A stretch of 64,000 nt of DNA from Mesorhizobium ciceri WSM4083 (lineage in GTDB: Bacteria; Pseudomonadota; Alphaproteobacteria; Rhizobiales; Rhizobiaceae): assembly GCF_000519305.1 (NCBI RefSeq), contig NZ_KI912610.1:839949-903948 (forward strand), in the 5' to 3' direction. The notes under the pieces were generated by a model. It was given only the letters and a program-made list of their open reading frames with translations, made no database searches and had not been told where the DNA came from. Position 1 is the first letter of the stretch; each line of letters begins with the position of its first letter. This document shows, piece after piece, positions 9,137 through 18,641 of the stretch. The position numbers and the translations under genes are program-made.

Positions 9137-9982
9137 TCAGATCATCTCCAGCCCGCGCTTGCGCGCTGGTGGCGGGAAGGCGCGGTCGAGATCGGCGATG
9201 TCCTGCGGCGTCAGCTTGATGTCGAGCGCCGCGACGTTCTGGCGGACATGCTCCTGGCTGCTGGCCTTCGGGATGGCGATGACGCCCTCCTGATGCACCA
9301 CCCAGGCCAGGGCGATCTGCGCGGAGGTCGCATCGTGGCGAGCGGCGACCGCGTCGAGCCTGGCATTGCGCGCCAACGCGCCCTGCTCAACCGGCGAATA
9401 GGCCATCAGCGGAATGTTGCGCTGCCGGCTCCAGGGCGCCAGGTCGAATTCGAGGCCGCGCCGGACCAGATTGTAAAGCACCTGGTTGGTCTGGACATTG
9501 TTGCCATTGGGCACGCCAATCAGCTCTTCCATCTCGTCGGTGTCGAAATTGCTGACGCCCCAGTGGCGGATCTTGCCGGCCTTTTTCAGGGCCTCGAAGG
9601 CCGCGACCGTTTCCGCCAGCGGCACGCTGCCGGGCCAATGCAACAGATAGAGGTCGATGCGGTCGGTGCGCAGGCGCTTCAGGCTGTTTTCGCAGGCGCG
9701 CTGCACGCCCGCGCGCGAAGCGTTCGATGGTAGAACTTTCGAAACCAGGAACGTCTCGTCGCGGCGCCCGGCAATGGCTTCGGCCACCACCTCCTCGGCG
9801 CCGCCGCTGGCATACATTTCGGCGGTGTCGATCAATGTGATGCCGAGGTCGAGGCCGAGCTTGAGGGCGTTGACCTCATCGGCACGGCGGCTGATATCCT
9901 CGCCCATCTTCCATGTGCCCTGGCCAAGCACCTGAACGGCTTCGCCTGACGGCAGTTTGGTGGTTCTGATGGTCGACGGCAT
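9137..9982 (-). CDS. Aldo/keto reductase
   Basis: The 281-residue product has the (beta/alpha)8 aldo/keto reductase fold. Visible motifs are GQGTWKMGE near the start, the catalytic Asp-Tyr pair in LIDTAEMYASGGAEEVV, the Lys of FLVSKVLPS, the His of DLYLLHWPG, and the cofactor-binding IPKASSQEHVRQN near the C-terminus. It probably reduces carbonyl compounds with NADPH in the cytoplasm; the substrate is unknown. The start at 9982 (MPSTIRTTK) is chosen because GGAGCG lies five bases upstream; longer in-frame starts reach 10012. It lies 84 bases downstream of the DUF305 gene on the same strand, so read-through from the copper module is possible. Confidence 0.9.
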   Translation of the reverse strand: MPSTIRTTKLPSGEAVQVLGQGTWKMGEDISRRADEVNALKLGLDLGITLIDTAEMYASGGAEEVVAEAIAGRRDETFLVSKVLPSNASRAGVQRACENSLKRLRTDRIDLYLLHWPGSVPLAETVAAFEALKKAGKIRHWGVSNFDTDEMEELIGVPNGNNVQTNQVLYNLVRRGLEFDLAPWSRQRNIPLMAYSPVEQGALARNARLDAVAARHDATSAQIALAWVVHQEGVIAIPKASSQEHVRQNVAALDIKLTPQDIADLDRAFPPPARKRGLEMI

Positions 9983-10066
9983 GGCGCGCTCCATTTGGGC
10001 CGATCGCATCACAGGCTGGACGAGAAATCCAGAGGCGTTCTCGCCGCGCCGGCGATGGCTGAAGAC

Positions 10067-10456
10067 TTACTTCACCGGATGGGCGGCGAGCCAGGCCTGC
10101 ATCTGCTTGATCTCGGCTTCCTGCGCGGCGATGACGCCTTCGGCGAGCTTGCGGATTTCCGGGTCCTTGCCGTTGGCAAGTTCGACCTTGGCCATGTCGA
10201 TCGCACCCTGATGGTGCGGGATCATGCCTCTGACGAAATCGACGTCGGCATTGCCGGTATAGTCGGACGCCATCATGTCGGCATGCATCTTGTCCATCGC
10301 CGCCTTGTAGCCTTCCGTCGAAGGGCTGGTCGGATCCGCCATAGCGCCCATGTCGTGTTTCATTTCCTCACTTTGCGCCGGAACGCTTTCGAGGAAGACG
10401 GCAACCAGCATTCCAGCCGCCATCAGCAGCAGCACGATTTTTTTGGCGAAGGTCAT
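10067..10456 (-). CDS. DUF305 secreted copper-related protein
   Basis: The 129-residue product starts with a signal peptide (MTFAKKIVLLLMAAGMLVAV, then about ten residues to a likely cleavage near PAQSEE). It continues with the DUF305 core: MHADMMASDYTGNADVDFVR, then GMIPHHQGAIDMAKVEL. The conserved MIPHHQGAI His pair and the Met-rich stretch are typical of ferritin-like DUF305 proteins found with copper resistance genes, and copper binding is plausible. It lies 42 bases after the CopA-type ATPase on the same strand, which suggests an operon controlled by the CueR-type promoter at 13038-13068. It probably acts in the periplasm. Confidence 0.88.
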   Translation of the reverse strand: MTFAKKIVLLLMAAGMLVAVFLESVPAQSEEMKHDMGAMADPTSPSTEGYKAAMDKMHADMMASDYTGNADVDFVRGMIPHHQGAIDMAKVELANGKDPEIRKLAEGVIAAQEAEIKQMQAWLAAHPVK

Positions 10457-10498
10457 TCATGGTCTCCTGTTGGATGGTTTCGTATTTGGGGGTTTGGA

Positions 10499-13003
10499 TC
10501 AGAGTTTCAATGTTCTCAGCCGCAATGCGTTTGCGATCACGGACACCGAGGACAGACTCATCGCCGCCGCTGCCAGCATCGGCGACAGAAGCGTGCCGGT
10601 GAGCGGATAGAGCACGCCGGCGGCGACCGGCACGCCAAGCACATTGTAGAGGAAGGCAAAGAACAGGTTCTGGCGGATGTTGCGGATCGTCGCCTGGGCC
10701 AGCGTGCGGGCGCGCACGATACCATTGAGGTCGCCCTTGACCAGAGTGATGCCGGCGCTTTCGACAGCGACATCGGCGCCAGTGCCCATGGCGATGCCGA
10801 CATCGGCAGCTGCAAGCGCCGGTGCGTCGTTGACGCCGTCGCCGGCCATGGCAACGCCGGCGCCCTTTGCGCGCAGTTCCTCGACAAGGGCTGCCTTCTG
10901 TTCCGGCAGCAGGCCGGCGCGGACCTCGTCGATGCCGAGGCTTCTGGCGATCGCGTTGGCCGTGCGTTCATTGTCGCCGGTCGCCATGATGATGCGCAAG
11001 CCGCTTTCATGCAGCGCCTTGATCGCCTCGGCCGTCGTTGCCTTGATAGGGTCGGCGACGGCGACGATGCCGGCCAGCTTCTTGTCGACAGCGACGAACA
11101 TCGCCGTCTTGCCTTCGAGTTGCAACGCCTCGGCCTTGGCCGAGATGGATGCGATGTCGACGCCAAGGTCCGCCATCATCGCGGCATTGCCGAGCGCGAC
11201 CGTCTTTCCCGAGACCGAACCGGACACGCCCTTGCCGGTGACCGCCTCGAAGGCGGTGGCCTCGGCAACGGTCACACCGCGCGCAGCAGCGCCGTCGACG
11301 ATGGCCTCGGCCAGCGGATGCTCCGAGCCTTTCTCCAGGCCCGCGGCAAGCGCCAGCAATTCGTCTTCGGAGACGCCGTTTGCCGCGACGACATCGGTCA
11401 GTTTCGGCCGGCCTTCGGTCAGCGTACCCGTTTTGTCGACGATCAGCGTGTCGACGGAAGCGAAGCGTTCGAGTGCTGCGGCCTCCTTGATCAGCACGCC
11501 GGCATGCGCCCCGCGCCCGGTGGCGGTCATGATCGACATCGGCGTGGCGAGGCCGAGCGCACAGGGACAAGCGATGATCAGCACCGACACCGCCGAGACG
11601 ATGGCAAAGATCAGGCTGGGCTCGGGTCCAAACACGGCCCACGCTATGAAGGCGGCAATCGCGACAAGGACGACGGCCGGGACAAAGTAGAAAGAAACGC
11701 GATCGGCCAGCCCTTGAATTGGGGCGCGTGAGCGCTGCGCCTTGGCGACGAGTTCGACAATGCGCGCCAGCGTCGTCTCGGCGCCGATCCGCTCGGCGCG
11801 CATGATCAGCGAACCTTGTCTGTTGAGCGTGCCGCCGGTCAGCGCATCGCCCTCGACCTTCTCGACCGGCAACGGCTCGCCCGTGATCATCGATTCGTCG
11901 AGCGAGGATCGCCCTTCCAGCACCGTGCCATCGACCGGCACGGCGTCACCGGGGCGAATGCGCAAGCGATCGCCGGCCTTGACGGCGTCGAGGGGCACGT
12001 CGTTTTCGGAACCATCGGCGGCGATCAGCCGCGCTGTCTTCGGTGCGAGATCGAGCAAGGCGCGGATCGCCGAACCGGTCTTTTCACGGGCGCGCAGCTC
12101 CAGCACCTGGCCAAGGAAGACCAGCGCGACGATGACGGCGGCAGCCTCGAAATAAACCGGCACCGCACCGCCATGGCCGCGGAACTGATGCGGGAAAATG
12201 TCGGGAAACAGCGTGGCGACGACACTGTAGAGATAGGCAGCGCCGACGCCGAGCGAGATCAGCGTCCACATGTTGGGGCTGCGGTTGACCAGCGAGTCCC
12301 AGCCGCGGTGGAAGAAAGGCAGTGCCGCCCACAACACGACGGGGCTGGCCAATGCCAGCTCAAGCCAGACCTTCGTCCGCTCGTCGACAAAAGCCTGGAA
12401 AGTCAGGCCGAGCATCGGCGCCATGGCGACGACCAGCAAAGGGACGGATAGAGCGGCACTGACCCAGAATCGCCTGGTGAAATCGACCAGTTCCGGATTG
12501 GGACCCTCGTCACCCGTTGGTACGCCCATCGGCTCCAGCGCCATGCCGCATTTCGGGCAGGATCCGGGCTTGTCGCGGACGATCTCCGGGTGCATCGGGC
12601 AGGTGTATTGCGTGCCCTTGGGCATCGGCTGCGGTGCTGGCCTGCCGCCGAGATATTTTTGCGGCTCCGCCTCGAATTTCGCCTGGCAAGCGGCCGAGCA
12701 GAAATAGAAGCCCTGGCCTTCGTGGCGGGCAAAGTGACTGGCTGTCGCGCGGTCGACGCTCATGCCGCAGACCGGATCGGTGGCGGTCAGGAATTTTTCC
12801 GGTTCGGCGACGAATTTCGTGCGGCAGCCCTGGCTGCAGAAATGATAGAGCTGGCCATCATGCTCGGCCGTCGGCTTGCCGGCGGCCGGATCGACAGTCA
12901 TGCCGCAGACCGGGTCGCGGACGACGCTCTTCGTGGTGGGCACGGCGCCTTTTGTCGAGCAGAAGCTACCGTGCGCGTGATGATCGTGATCGGAATGCGT
13001 CAT
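10499..13003 (-). CDS. copA: Copper-translocating P1B-type ATPase with two YHS domains
   Basis: The 834-residue inner-membrane ATPase exports copper. Two YHS/TRASH domains (about residues 29-65 and 76-112, each DPVCGM ... FCSxxC) and a heavy-metal-binding domain (YTCPMHPEI ... CPKCGM, about 133-157) replace the usual CxxC HMA domain. The core shows the transport motif ACPCALGLATP near residue 478, phosphorylation motif DKTGTLTEG near 521, the SEHPLAEAI His-Pro loop, and MAGDGVNDAPAL. The reading frame stays open far upstream, but ATG 13003 (MTHSDHDHHAHG, His-rich) is chosen: GAGG lies ten bases before it and the CueR promoter lies just upstream. DUF305 follows. The metal could in principle be silver. 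Confidence 0.95.
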   Translation of the reverse strand: MTHSDHDHHAHGSFCSTKGAVPTTKSVVRDPVCGMTVDPAAGKPTAEHDGQLYHFCSQGCRTKFVAEPEKFLTATDPVCGMSVDRATASHFARHEGQGFYFCSAACQAKFEAEPQKYLGGRPAPQPMPKGTQYTCPMHPEIVRDKPGSCPKCGMALEPMGVPTGDEGPNPELVDFTRRFWVSAALSVPLLVVAMAPMLGLTFQAFVDERTKVWLELALASPVVLWAALPFFHRGWDSLVNRSPNMWTLISLGVGAAYLYSVVATLFPDIFPHQFRGHGGAVPVYFEAAAVIVALVFLGQVLELRAREKTGSAIRALLDLAPKTARLIAADGSENDVPLDAVKAGDRLRIRPGDAVPVDGTVLEGRSSLDESMITGEPLPVEKVEGDALTGGTLNRQGSLIMRAERIGAETTLARIVELVAKAQRSRAPIQGLADRVSFYFVPAVVLVAIAAFIAWAVFGPEPSLIFAIVSAVSVLIIACPCALGLATPMSIMTATGRGAHAGVLIKEAAALERFASVDTLIVDKTGTLTEGRPKLTDVVAANGVSEDELLALAAGLEKGSEHPLAEAIVDGAAARGVTVAEATAFEAVTGKGVSGSVSGKTVALGNAAMMADLGVDIASISAKAEALQLEGKTAMFVAVDKKLAGIVAVADPIKATTAEAIKALHESGLRIIMATGDNERTANAIARSLGIDEVRAGLLPEQKAALVEELRAKGAGVAMAGDGVNDAPALAAADVGIAMGTGADVAVESAGITLVKGDLNGIVRARTLAQATIRNIRQNLFFAFLYNVLGVPVAAGVLYPLTGTLLSPMLAAAAMSLSSVSVIANALRLRTLKL

Positions 13004-13037
13004 TCGAAAATGCCTCGATGGATCGGTGTGTGACGTG

Positions 13038-13068
13038 GAGATAGGGCTTCCAGTAACTGGAAGGTCAA
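13038..13068 (-). promoter_or_regulatory. CueR/MerR-type promoter and operator for the copper module
   Basis: On the minus strand a -35 TTGACC (13068-13063) is followed by exactly 19 bases and a -10 TATCTC (13043-13038). The spacer holds the dyad CTTCCAGT-T-ACTGGAAG (13063-13047). A 19-bp spacer with this TTCCAGT/ACTGGAA dyad is the hallmark of CueR/HmrR-regulated copper promoters, where the activator untwists an overlong spacer. It lies 35 bases upstream of the copA start. A cueR gene lies in the same window at 22491. Confidence 0.88.
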
Positions 13069-13189
13069 GGGCTGTTTCGACTTTTCTTCTCCGGTTCACG
13101 GCGCGTCCATCCACCCCAGAAAAAGTCTCACGCGGCAACACCACGCCTGCTAGAGAGCGAGCGTCCCGGGGGGTGAGATTTCTTTGGCA

Positions 13190-14008
13190 ATGAAGCGTCT
13201 GGTCATCAATCTCGATCGGTCTCCCGATCGCCTTGCCCGCGTGACGGCGGAGTTTGCCCGCATCGGCGTCCCATTCGAACGCGTTCAGGCCATCGACGCA
13301 CGGGATCGGCCGGAGCTGGACCAGCTGCCGCAAAATGTCGGATATCGGAACAGGCTGCCATTGACTGACGGCGAGATCGCCTGCCTGCTCAGTCACCGGG
13401 CCTGCTGGGCAGCCATCGCGCAAGGCGACGCTCGCTACGGGGCGATTTTCGAGGACGACATCGTCTTTGCCGCAAAAGCCGGCGCATTGCTTCGCGACAG
13501 CGACTGGATCCCAGCCGATGCCGAAGTCGTCAAGCTCGAAAGCTACTTCTGTAAGACCGTGATCCGACGCAAGCGCATTGCCATCGGTCACGGCTTTTCC
13601 ACATCCAAACTCGACGCCGGACATATAGGAACCGCCGGCTACATCATCTCCAGGCAAACCGCGCTCGACCTGATCAAGGCCACCGAGGAGATCGGCATCG
13701 CTGTCGACGACCTTGTCTTCAACCCGGAGTTTTCGGTTTTGCGAGGCGAGACGATCTACCAGCTTGTTCCTGCGCTCTGCGCGCAAGATCAGTTCCTTGG
13801 TGACAGGGCGCTCCAATTGCCAAGCCTGCTCAGGGAAAAGCGGGATATCCAGTGCGCCGCCGGGACCGCGAGACGCAGAAAGACAGTCATAGCGAAGGGA
13901 AAAGCCGAGGCTCGGCGTATAGGCAAGCGCATTGTCGATTTCTGTCGGCTGAAGCGGAGAATGGTCATTCCATTTATCTATCCGAGCCAAAGTTCAGCCG
14001 GGTCTTGA
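13190..14008 (+). CDS. Glycosyltransferase family 25 (LPS/LOS biosynthesis type)
   Basis: The 272-residue product matches family 25 glycosyltransferases: it begins KRLVINLDRSPDRLARV, has GEIACLLSHRACW near residue 60, the acidic metal-binding AIFEDDIVF near 85, and GTAGYIISRQTALDLI near 145. Such enzymes add sugars, often galactose, to lipooligosaccharide. The ATG at 13190 has GGGGGTGAG about thirteen bases upstream; the in-frame TTG at 13184 gives better spacing and could be the true start. The C-terminal 50 residues are rich in Arg and Lys. It is divergent from copA and stands apart from other cell-surface genes; glnD follows on the same strand after 79 bases. Confidence 0.85.
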   Translation: MKRLVINLDRSPDRLARVTAEFARIGVPFERVQAIDARDRPELDQLPQNVGYRNRLPLTDGEIACLLSHRACWAAIAQGDARYGAIFEDDIVFAAKAGALLRDSDWIPADAEVVKLESYFCKTVIRRKRIAIGHGFSTSKLDAGHIGTAGYIISRQTALDLIKATEEIGIAVDDLVFNPEFSVLRGETIYQLVPALCAQDQFLGDRALQLPSLLREKRDIQCAAGTARRRKTVIAKGKAEARRIGKRIVDFCRLKRRMVIPFIYPSQSSAGS

Positions 14009-14087
14009 ACCGGCTTTCAACGCCCCATACCCAGCGCCGCGAAAACGCGCTATAGACGCCGCCGAAACGGCAAGGCCGGCTGGGTAT

Positions 14088-16889
14088 ATGGCAAGAATCT
14101 CCCTGAAGCTCGATGAATTGATCGACGGCGAAGCCTTGCGCCGCGAGATGACCGCGCTGACCGCGGCCACGGCGGGCGACGGCTCAGGGCAGGCCGCGCG
14201 CAACGGCGTGCTCCAACTGCTCAAGGGACGGCTGGCGGAAGGGCGCGCCATTGCCGAACGCATGCTGATGGACGATGGCGGCGGCAGCGCCTGCGCGGCG
14301 CGGCTGTCGCATCTCATGGACGAGATCATCCGGGCGCTTTACGATTTCGCCGTCACCCACGTCTACCGGGTCAAGAACCCGTCTTCGGCGGAGCGCATGG
14401 CCGTGGTCGCTGTGGGCGGCTACGGCCGTGGAACGCTGGCGCCCGGATCCGACATCGACCTGTTGTTCCTGCTGCCCTACAAGCAGACGCCGTGGGGCGA
14501 ACAGACAGTCGAATACATGCTCTACATGCTGTGGGACCTGGGGCTGAAGGTCGGCCACGCCACCCGTAATATCGACGAATGCCTGCGCCTGTCGCGCACC
14601 GATGTCACCATTCGCACCTCGATCCTCGAAGCACGTTTCCTGTGGGGCGAGGAAAAGCTCTATGATGAACTGATGCTGCGGTTCGACCATGAGGTGGTGC
14701 GCACGACCGGCCCCGAATATGTCCAGGCCAAGCTTGCCGAACGCGATGACCGCCATGCCAAGGCCGGCGAAAGCCGCTATCTGGTCGAGCCCAACGTCAA
14801 GGACGGCAAGGGCGGCCTGCGCGACCTGCAGACGCTGTTCTGGATCGGCAAATATTTCTATCGGGTGCGCACCGGCGAGGAACTGGTCGACAAGGGCGTC
14901 TTCACCGAGGGCGAGTACCGCGAATTCCAGAAGGCCGAGGATTTCCTGTGGGCGGTACGCTGCCACATGCATTTCCTCACCGGCAAGGCCGAGGAACGGC
15001 TGCATTTCGACATCCAGCGCGAGATCGCCGAAAGGCTCGGCTACACCACGCACCCCGGCCTGTCGGCGGTCGAGCGCTTCATGAAGCACTACTTCCTCGT
15101 CGCCAAGGACGTCGGCGACCTGACCCGCATCTTCTGCGCGGCGCTGGAGGAAGAGCAGGCCAAGCACGTGCCTGGCTTCAACCGCATCTTCCTGACTTTC
15201 TCCAGGCGCAAACGCAAGCTGGCCGGCACTTCCGACTTCATTGTCGACAACCACCGCATCAACATCGCCGACGACCAGGTGTTCGAGCGCGATCCGGTCA
15301 ATCTGCTCAGGCTGTTCTGGTTCGCCGACAAGCACGGTCTGGAATTCCATCCTGACGCGCTGAAGCTGCTGACCCGTTCGCTCGGCCTGATCAACAAGTC
15401 GCTGCGGCGCGACGAGGAGGCCAACCGGCTGTTCCTCGACATATTGACCTCGGATCGCAATGCCGAACTCAATCTGCGTCGCATGAATGAAGCCGGACTG
15501 CTCGGCAGGCTGATCCCGGATTTCGGCAAGATCGTCGCCATGATGCAGTTCTCGATGTACCACCACTATACGGTGGACGAGCACCTGATCCGCTGCATCG
15601 GCGTGCTGGCCGAGATCGAGCGCGGCGACGGCGAAAAGGTCCACCCCCTGTCGCACACGCTGATGCCGGGCCTGAAGAAGAGCCGCGAGGCGCTCTATGT
15701 CGCCGTACTGCTGCACGACATCGCCAAAGGCAGGCCGGAGGACCATTCCGAGGCCGGGGCCAGGATCGCCCGTCGCATCTGCCCGCATATGGGGCTGTCG
15801 CCTGCCGATACCGAAACCGTGGCCTGGCTGGTCGAGAACCACCTCGTGATGTCGATGACGGCGCAGACCCGCGACCTCAACGACCGCAAGACCATCGAGG
15901 ATTTTGCTGCGATCGTGCAGTCGGTCGAGCGGCTGAAGCTGCTTTTGATCCTCACCGTCTGCGACATCAGGGGCGTTGGACCCGGTGTCTGGAACGGCTG
16001 GAAGGGCCAGCTGCTGCGCACACTCTATTACGAGACCGAACTGCTGCTGACCGGCGGGTTTTCGGAAGTGTCGCGCGCCCAGCGCACGGCGGCGGCGCGC
16101 GAGCGTCTGGCCGAGGCGCTTGCCGACTGGCCGGACAAGGCCCGCAAGCGCTATGTCGGCCAGCACTACGAGAACTACCTTTTGACCGTCGATCTCGCAG
16201 ACCAGTTGCGCCATGCCGAGTTCATCCGCGAAGCCGACGTGTCAGGCAACAAGCTTGCCACCATGGTCAAGACCCACCAGTTCGAGGCGGTGACCGAAAT
16301 CACCGTGCTGGCGCAGGACCACCCCCGCCTGCTCTCGGTCATCGCCGGGGCTTGCGCCGGAGCCGGCGGCAACATTGTCGACGCGCAGATCTTCACGACG
16401 TCGGATGGCCGCGCGCTCGACACGATCCTGATCAGCAGAGAATTCGATCGCGACGAGGACGAGCGCCGGCGTGCCGAGCGTGTCGGCCGGCTGATCGAGG
16501 ACGTGCTGTCGGGCAAGAGCTGGCTGCCGGAAATGATCGAGAAGCGCACCAAGCCGCGGCGCGGCTCCAAGGTGTTCAAGATCCCGCCGCGCGCCGAAAT
16601 CCGCAACACGCTGTCGAACCGTTTTTCGGTCATCGAGGTCGAGGGCCTCGATCGGCCGGGGCTGCTGTCGGAGATCACCGGAACGCTTTCCGACCTGTCG
16701 CTCGACATCGCATCGGCCCACATCACCACCTTCGGCGAAAAGGTCATCGACACTTTCTATGTCACCGATCTCACTGGCCAGAAGATAGACAGCCCGGCCC
16801 GCATCGCCACCATCCGCAACCGGCTGATGGCAACGCTCGAAGGCATCGTGCCCGAGCGCGGCGGCAAGTCCAGGGCGGCGGCCGAGTGA
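14088..16889 (+). CDS. glnD: [Protein-PII] uridylyltransferase / uridylyl-removing enzyme GlnD
   Basis: The 933-residue bifunctional enzyme senses glutamine and adds or removes UMP on PII proteins, controlling nitrogen assimilation. The nucleotidyltransferase domain shows VAVGGYGRGTLAPGSDIDLL near residue 105. The HD domain shows VLLHDIAKG near 541 with HSEAGA after it, and a further NHLVMS. Two C-terminal ACT domains begin near residues 735 (EITVLAQDHPRLLSVIAGA) and 847 (IEVEGLDRPGLLSEITGTL). Length and domain order are canonical for rhizobia. The ATG at 14088 follows directly after GGCTGGGTAT. murJ follows after 46 bases. In related genomes glnD usually lies close to mutS; here the copper and glycosyltransferase genes separate them. 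Confidence 0.98.
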   Translation: MARISLKLDELIDGEALRREMTALTAATAGDGSGQAARNGVLQLLKGRLAEGRAIAERMLMDDGGGSACAARLSHLMDEIIRALYDFAVTHVYRVKNPSSAERMAVVAVGGYGRGTLAPGSDIDLLFLLPYKQTPWGEQTVEYMLYMLWDLGLKVGHATRNIDECLRLSRTDVTIRTSILEARFLWGEEKLYDELMLRFDHEVVRTTGPEYVQAKLAERDDRHAKAGESRYLVEPNVKDGKGGLRDLQTLFWIGKYFYRVRTGEELVDKGVFTEGEYREFQKAEDFLWAVRCHMHFLTGKAEERLHFDIQREIAERLGYTTHPGLSAVERFMKHYFLVAKDVGDLTRIFCAALEEEQAKHVPGFNRIFLTFSRRKRKLAGTSDFIVDNHRINIADDQVFERDPVNLLRLFWFADKHGLEFHPDALKLLTRSLGLINKSLRRDEEANRLFLDILTSDRNAELNLRRMNEAGLLGRLIPDFGKIVAMMQFSMYHHYTVDEHLIRCIGVLAEIERGDGEKVHPLSHTLMPGLKKSREALYVAVLLHDIAKGRPEDHSEAGARIARRICPHMGLSPADTETVAWLVENHLVMSMTAQTRDLNDRKTIEDFAAIVQSVERLKLLLILTVCDIRGVGPGVWNGWKGQLLRTLYYETELLLTGGFSEVSRAQRTAAARERLAEALADWPDKARKRYVGQHYENYLLTVDLADQLRHAEFIREADVSGNKLATMVKTHQFEAVTEITVLAQDHPRLLSVIAGACAGAGGNIVDAQIFTTSDGRALDTILISREFDRDEDERRRAERVGRLIEDVLSGKSWLPEMIEKRTKPRRGSKVFKIPPRAEIRNTLSNRFSVIEVEGLDRPGLLSEITGTLSDLSLDIASAHITTFGEKVIDTFYVTDLTGQKIDSPARIATIRNRLMATLEGIVPERGGKSRAAAE

Positions 16890-16935
16890 CAACGACCATC
16901 ACTTTGTCCCAATTGCGCAGGCAGTTCCCAAAAGC

Positions 16936-18543
16936 ATGAGCCTCGTCAAGAAATTCGCAACGGTCGCTTCCGGCACGCTGATGAGCCGCGCGCTCGGTTT
17001 CGGCCGCGAGATGCTGATGGCTGCCGCACTCGGTACCGGACCGGTCGCCGATGCCTTCAACGCCGCCTTCCAGTTTCCCAACACCTTTCGCCGGCTGTTT
17101 GCCGAAGGCGCCTTCAACGCCGCCTTCGTGCCGCTGTTCGCCAAGGAGATCGAGACCCACGGCACCGAAGGCGCCAAGCGCTTTTCCGAGGAAGTGTTCG
17201 GCGTGCTGTTCACGGCGCTGCTGGCGCTGACCATCATCATGGAACTGTCGATGCCGCTGATCGTGCGCTATCTGGTGGCGCCGGGTTTTGCCGGCACGCC
17301 GGGGAAGTTCGACACCACGGTGACGCTGGCGACGATCATGTTCCCCTATCTGATCTGCATGTCGCTGGGCGCCATGATGGCGGGCATGCTGAATTCGCTG
17401 CGCCGCTATTTTGCCGCCGCGGTGGCCCCGGTGTTCCTCAACATCATCCTGATCGGCGTGCTCGCCTATGCCTGGTACAAGGGCTCGGATGCCCTCACCG
17501 TCGGCTACGGGCTGTCCTGGGGCGTGCTTGCCGCCGGACTGGTGCAACTGGCAATCGTCTGGGTGGCGGTGCGCCATGCCGGCATCTCGATAGGCTTCCG
17601 TCGTCCCAAAATGACGCCCGCCGTCAAGCGGCTGCTGATCCTGGCGCTGCCGGCGGCCATCACCGGCGGCATCACCCAGATCAACCAGTTGATCGGCACG
17701 GCAATCGCCTCGGCGCAGAACAGCGCGGTCTCCTCGCTCGCCTATGCCGACCGCATCTACCAGTTGCCGCTCGGCGTGGTCGGTGTTGCGGTGGCGATCG
17801 TGCTGTTGCCCGAACTGTCGCGGGCGCTGAAGTCGGGCAATCTGATCGAGGCGGCCAATCTGCAGAACCGCTCGGTCGAGTTCACGCTGTTCCTGACGCT
17901 GCCGGCAGCCGCGGCACTCTGGGTGATGTCGGAGCCGATCGTGCGGCTGGTCTATGAGCGCGGCGCGTTCGCCGCCAACGGCTCGACGCCGACAGTGGCG
18001 GCGATCCTGGCGATCTTCGGCCTCGGCCTGCCGGCCTTCGTGCTGATCAAGGCGTTCACCCCGGGCTATTTCGCCCGAGAGGACACGCGCACGCCGATGA
18101 TCTTTGCCGCCATCTCGGTGGCGGTGAACGTCACCACGGCGCTGACGCTGTTTCCACGGATGGGCGCGCCCGGCATTGCGGTGGCCTCGGCCGTCGCCGG
18201 CTGGGTCAACGCGGTGATGCTGCTCGGCGTCCTGATCCGGCGCGGCCATTGGGGCCGCGACGTGCCGCTGATGAAACGCATTCCGCGGCTGGTGCTGTCG
18301 GCGATCGTGATGGGAGCGGCGCTCTATTTTGCCGAACACTGGTTCGCCGTCAGGCTCGGGCCGGGTTCGCCGCTGGTCGTCAAGGCGACGACGCTGCTGT
18401 CGCTGGTTGCCGGCGGAGCGCTGCTTTATTTCATCACGGCCTTTGCCACAGGCGGCGCCGATTTCGGCATGATCCGGCGCAACGTCAAGCGGGGATCGGG
18501 CAAGTCGGCGCCACCGGTCGCAAAGACCGACCTGGACGAGTAG
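16936..18543 (+). CDS. murJ: Lipid II flippase MurJ (MviN)
   Basis: The 535-residue polytopic membrane protein has about 14 hydrophobic segments. It begins MSLVKKFATVASGTLMSRAL and contains the diagnostic NAAFQFPNTFRRLFAEGAF near residue 37, AEGAFNAAFVPLF, and a later TPGYFAREDTRTPM with the positively charged cavity residues of the family. MurJ flips the peptidoglycan precursor lipid II across the inner membrane and is essential in most bacteria. It lies downstream of glnD (46 bases) and upstream of trpS on the same strand, an order common in Rhizobiales. Confidence 0.97.
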   Translation: MSLVKKFATVASGTLMSRALGFGREMLMAAALGTGPVADAFNAAFQFPNTFRRLFAEGAFNAAFVPLFAKEIETHGTEGAKRFSEEVFGVLFTALLALTIIMELSMPLIVRYLVAPGFAGTPGKFDTTVTLATIMFPYLICMSLGAMMAGMLNSLRRYFAAAVAPVFLNIILIGVLAYAWYKGSDALTVGYGLSWGVLAAGLVQLAIVWVAVRHAGISIGFRRPKMTPAVKRLLILALPAAITGGITQINQLIGTAIASAQNSAVSSLAYADRIYQLPLGVVGVAVAIVLLPELSRALKSGNLIEAANLQNRSVEFTLFLTLPAAAALWVMSEPIVRLVYERGAFAANGSTPTVAAILAIFGLGLPAFVLIKAFTPGYFAREDTRTPMIFAAISVAVNVTTALTLFPRMGAPGIAVASAVAGWVNAVMLLGVLIRRGHWGRDVPLMKRIPRLVLSAIVMGAALYFAEHWFAVRLGPGSPLVVKATTLLSLVAGGALLYFITAFATGGADFGMIRRNVKRGSGKSAPPVAKTDLDE

Positions 18544-18641
18544 AGCGCCCGACACGCCCGCAGCGCCGCCTTGATCGCAGCGCCGTCTTCGTCCATAAGC
18601 GCGCCGTCGCAAGACTTTCGCCGCGCGCGGTTTCCAGCCGC

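Noticed and set aside
10499..13990. An 1163-residue copA reading frame extending into the glycosyltransferase gene
   Set aside because: The extra part is antisense to the family 25 glycosyltransferase, and the CueR promoter plus ATG 13003 define the true start.
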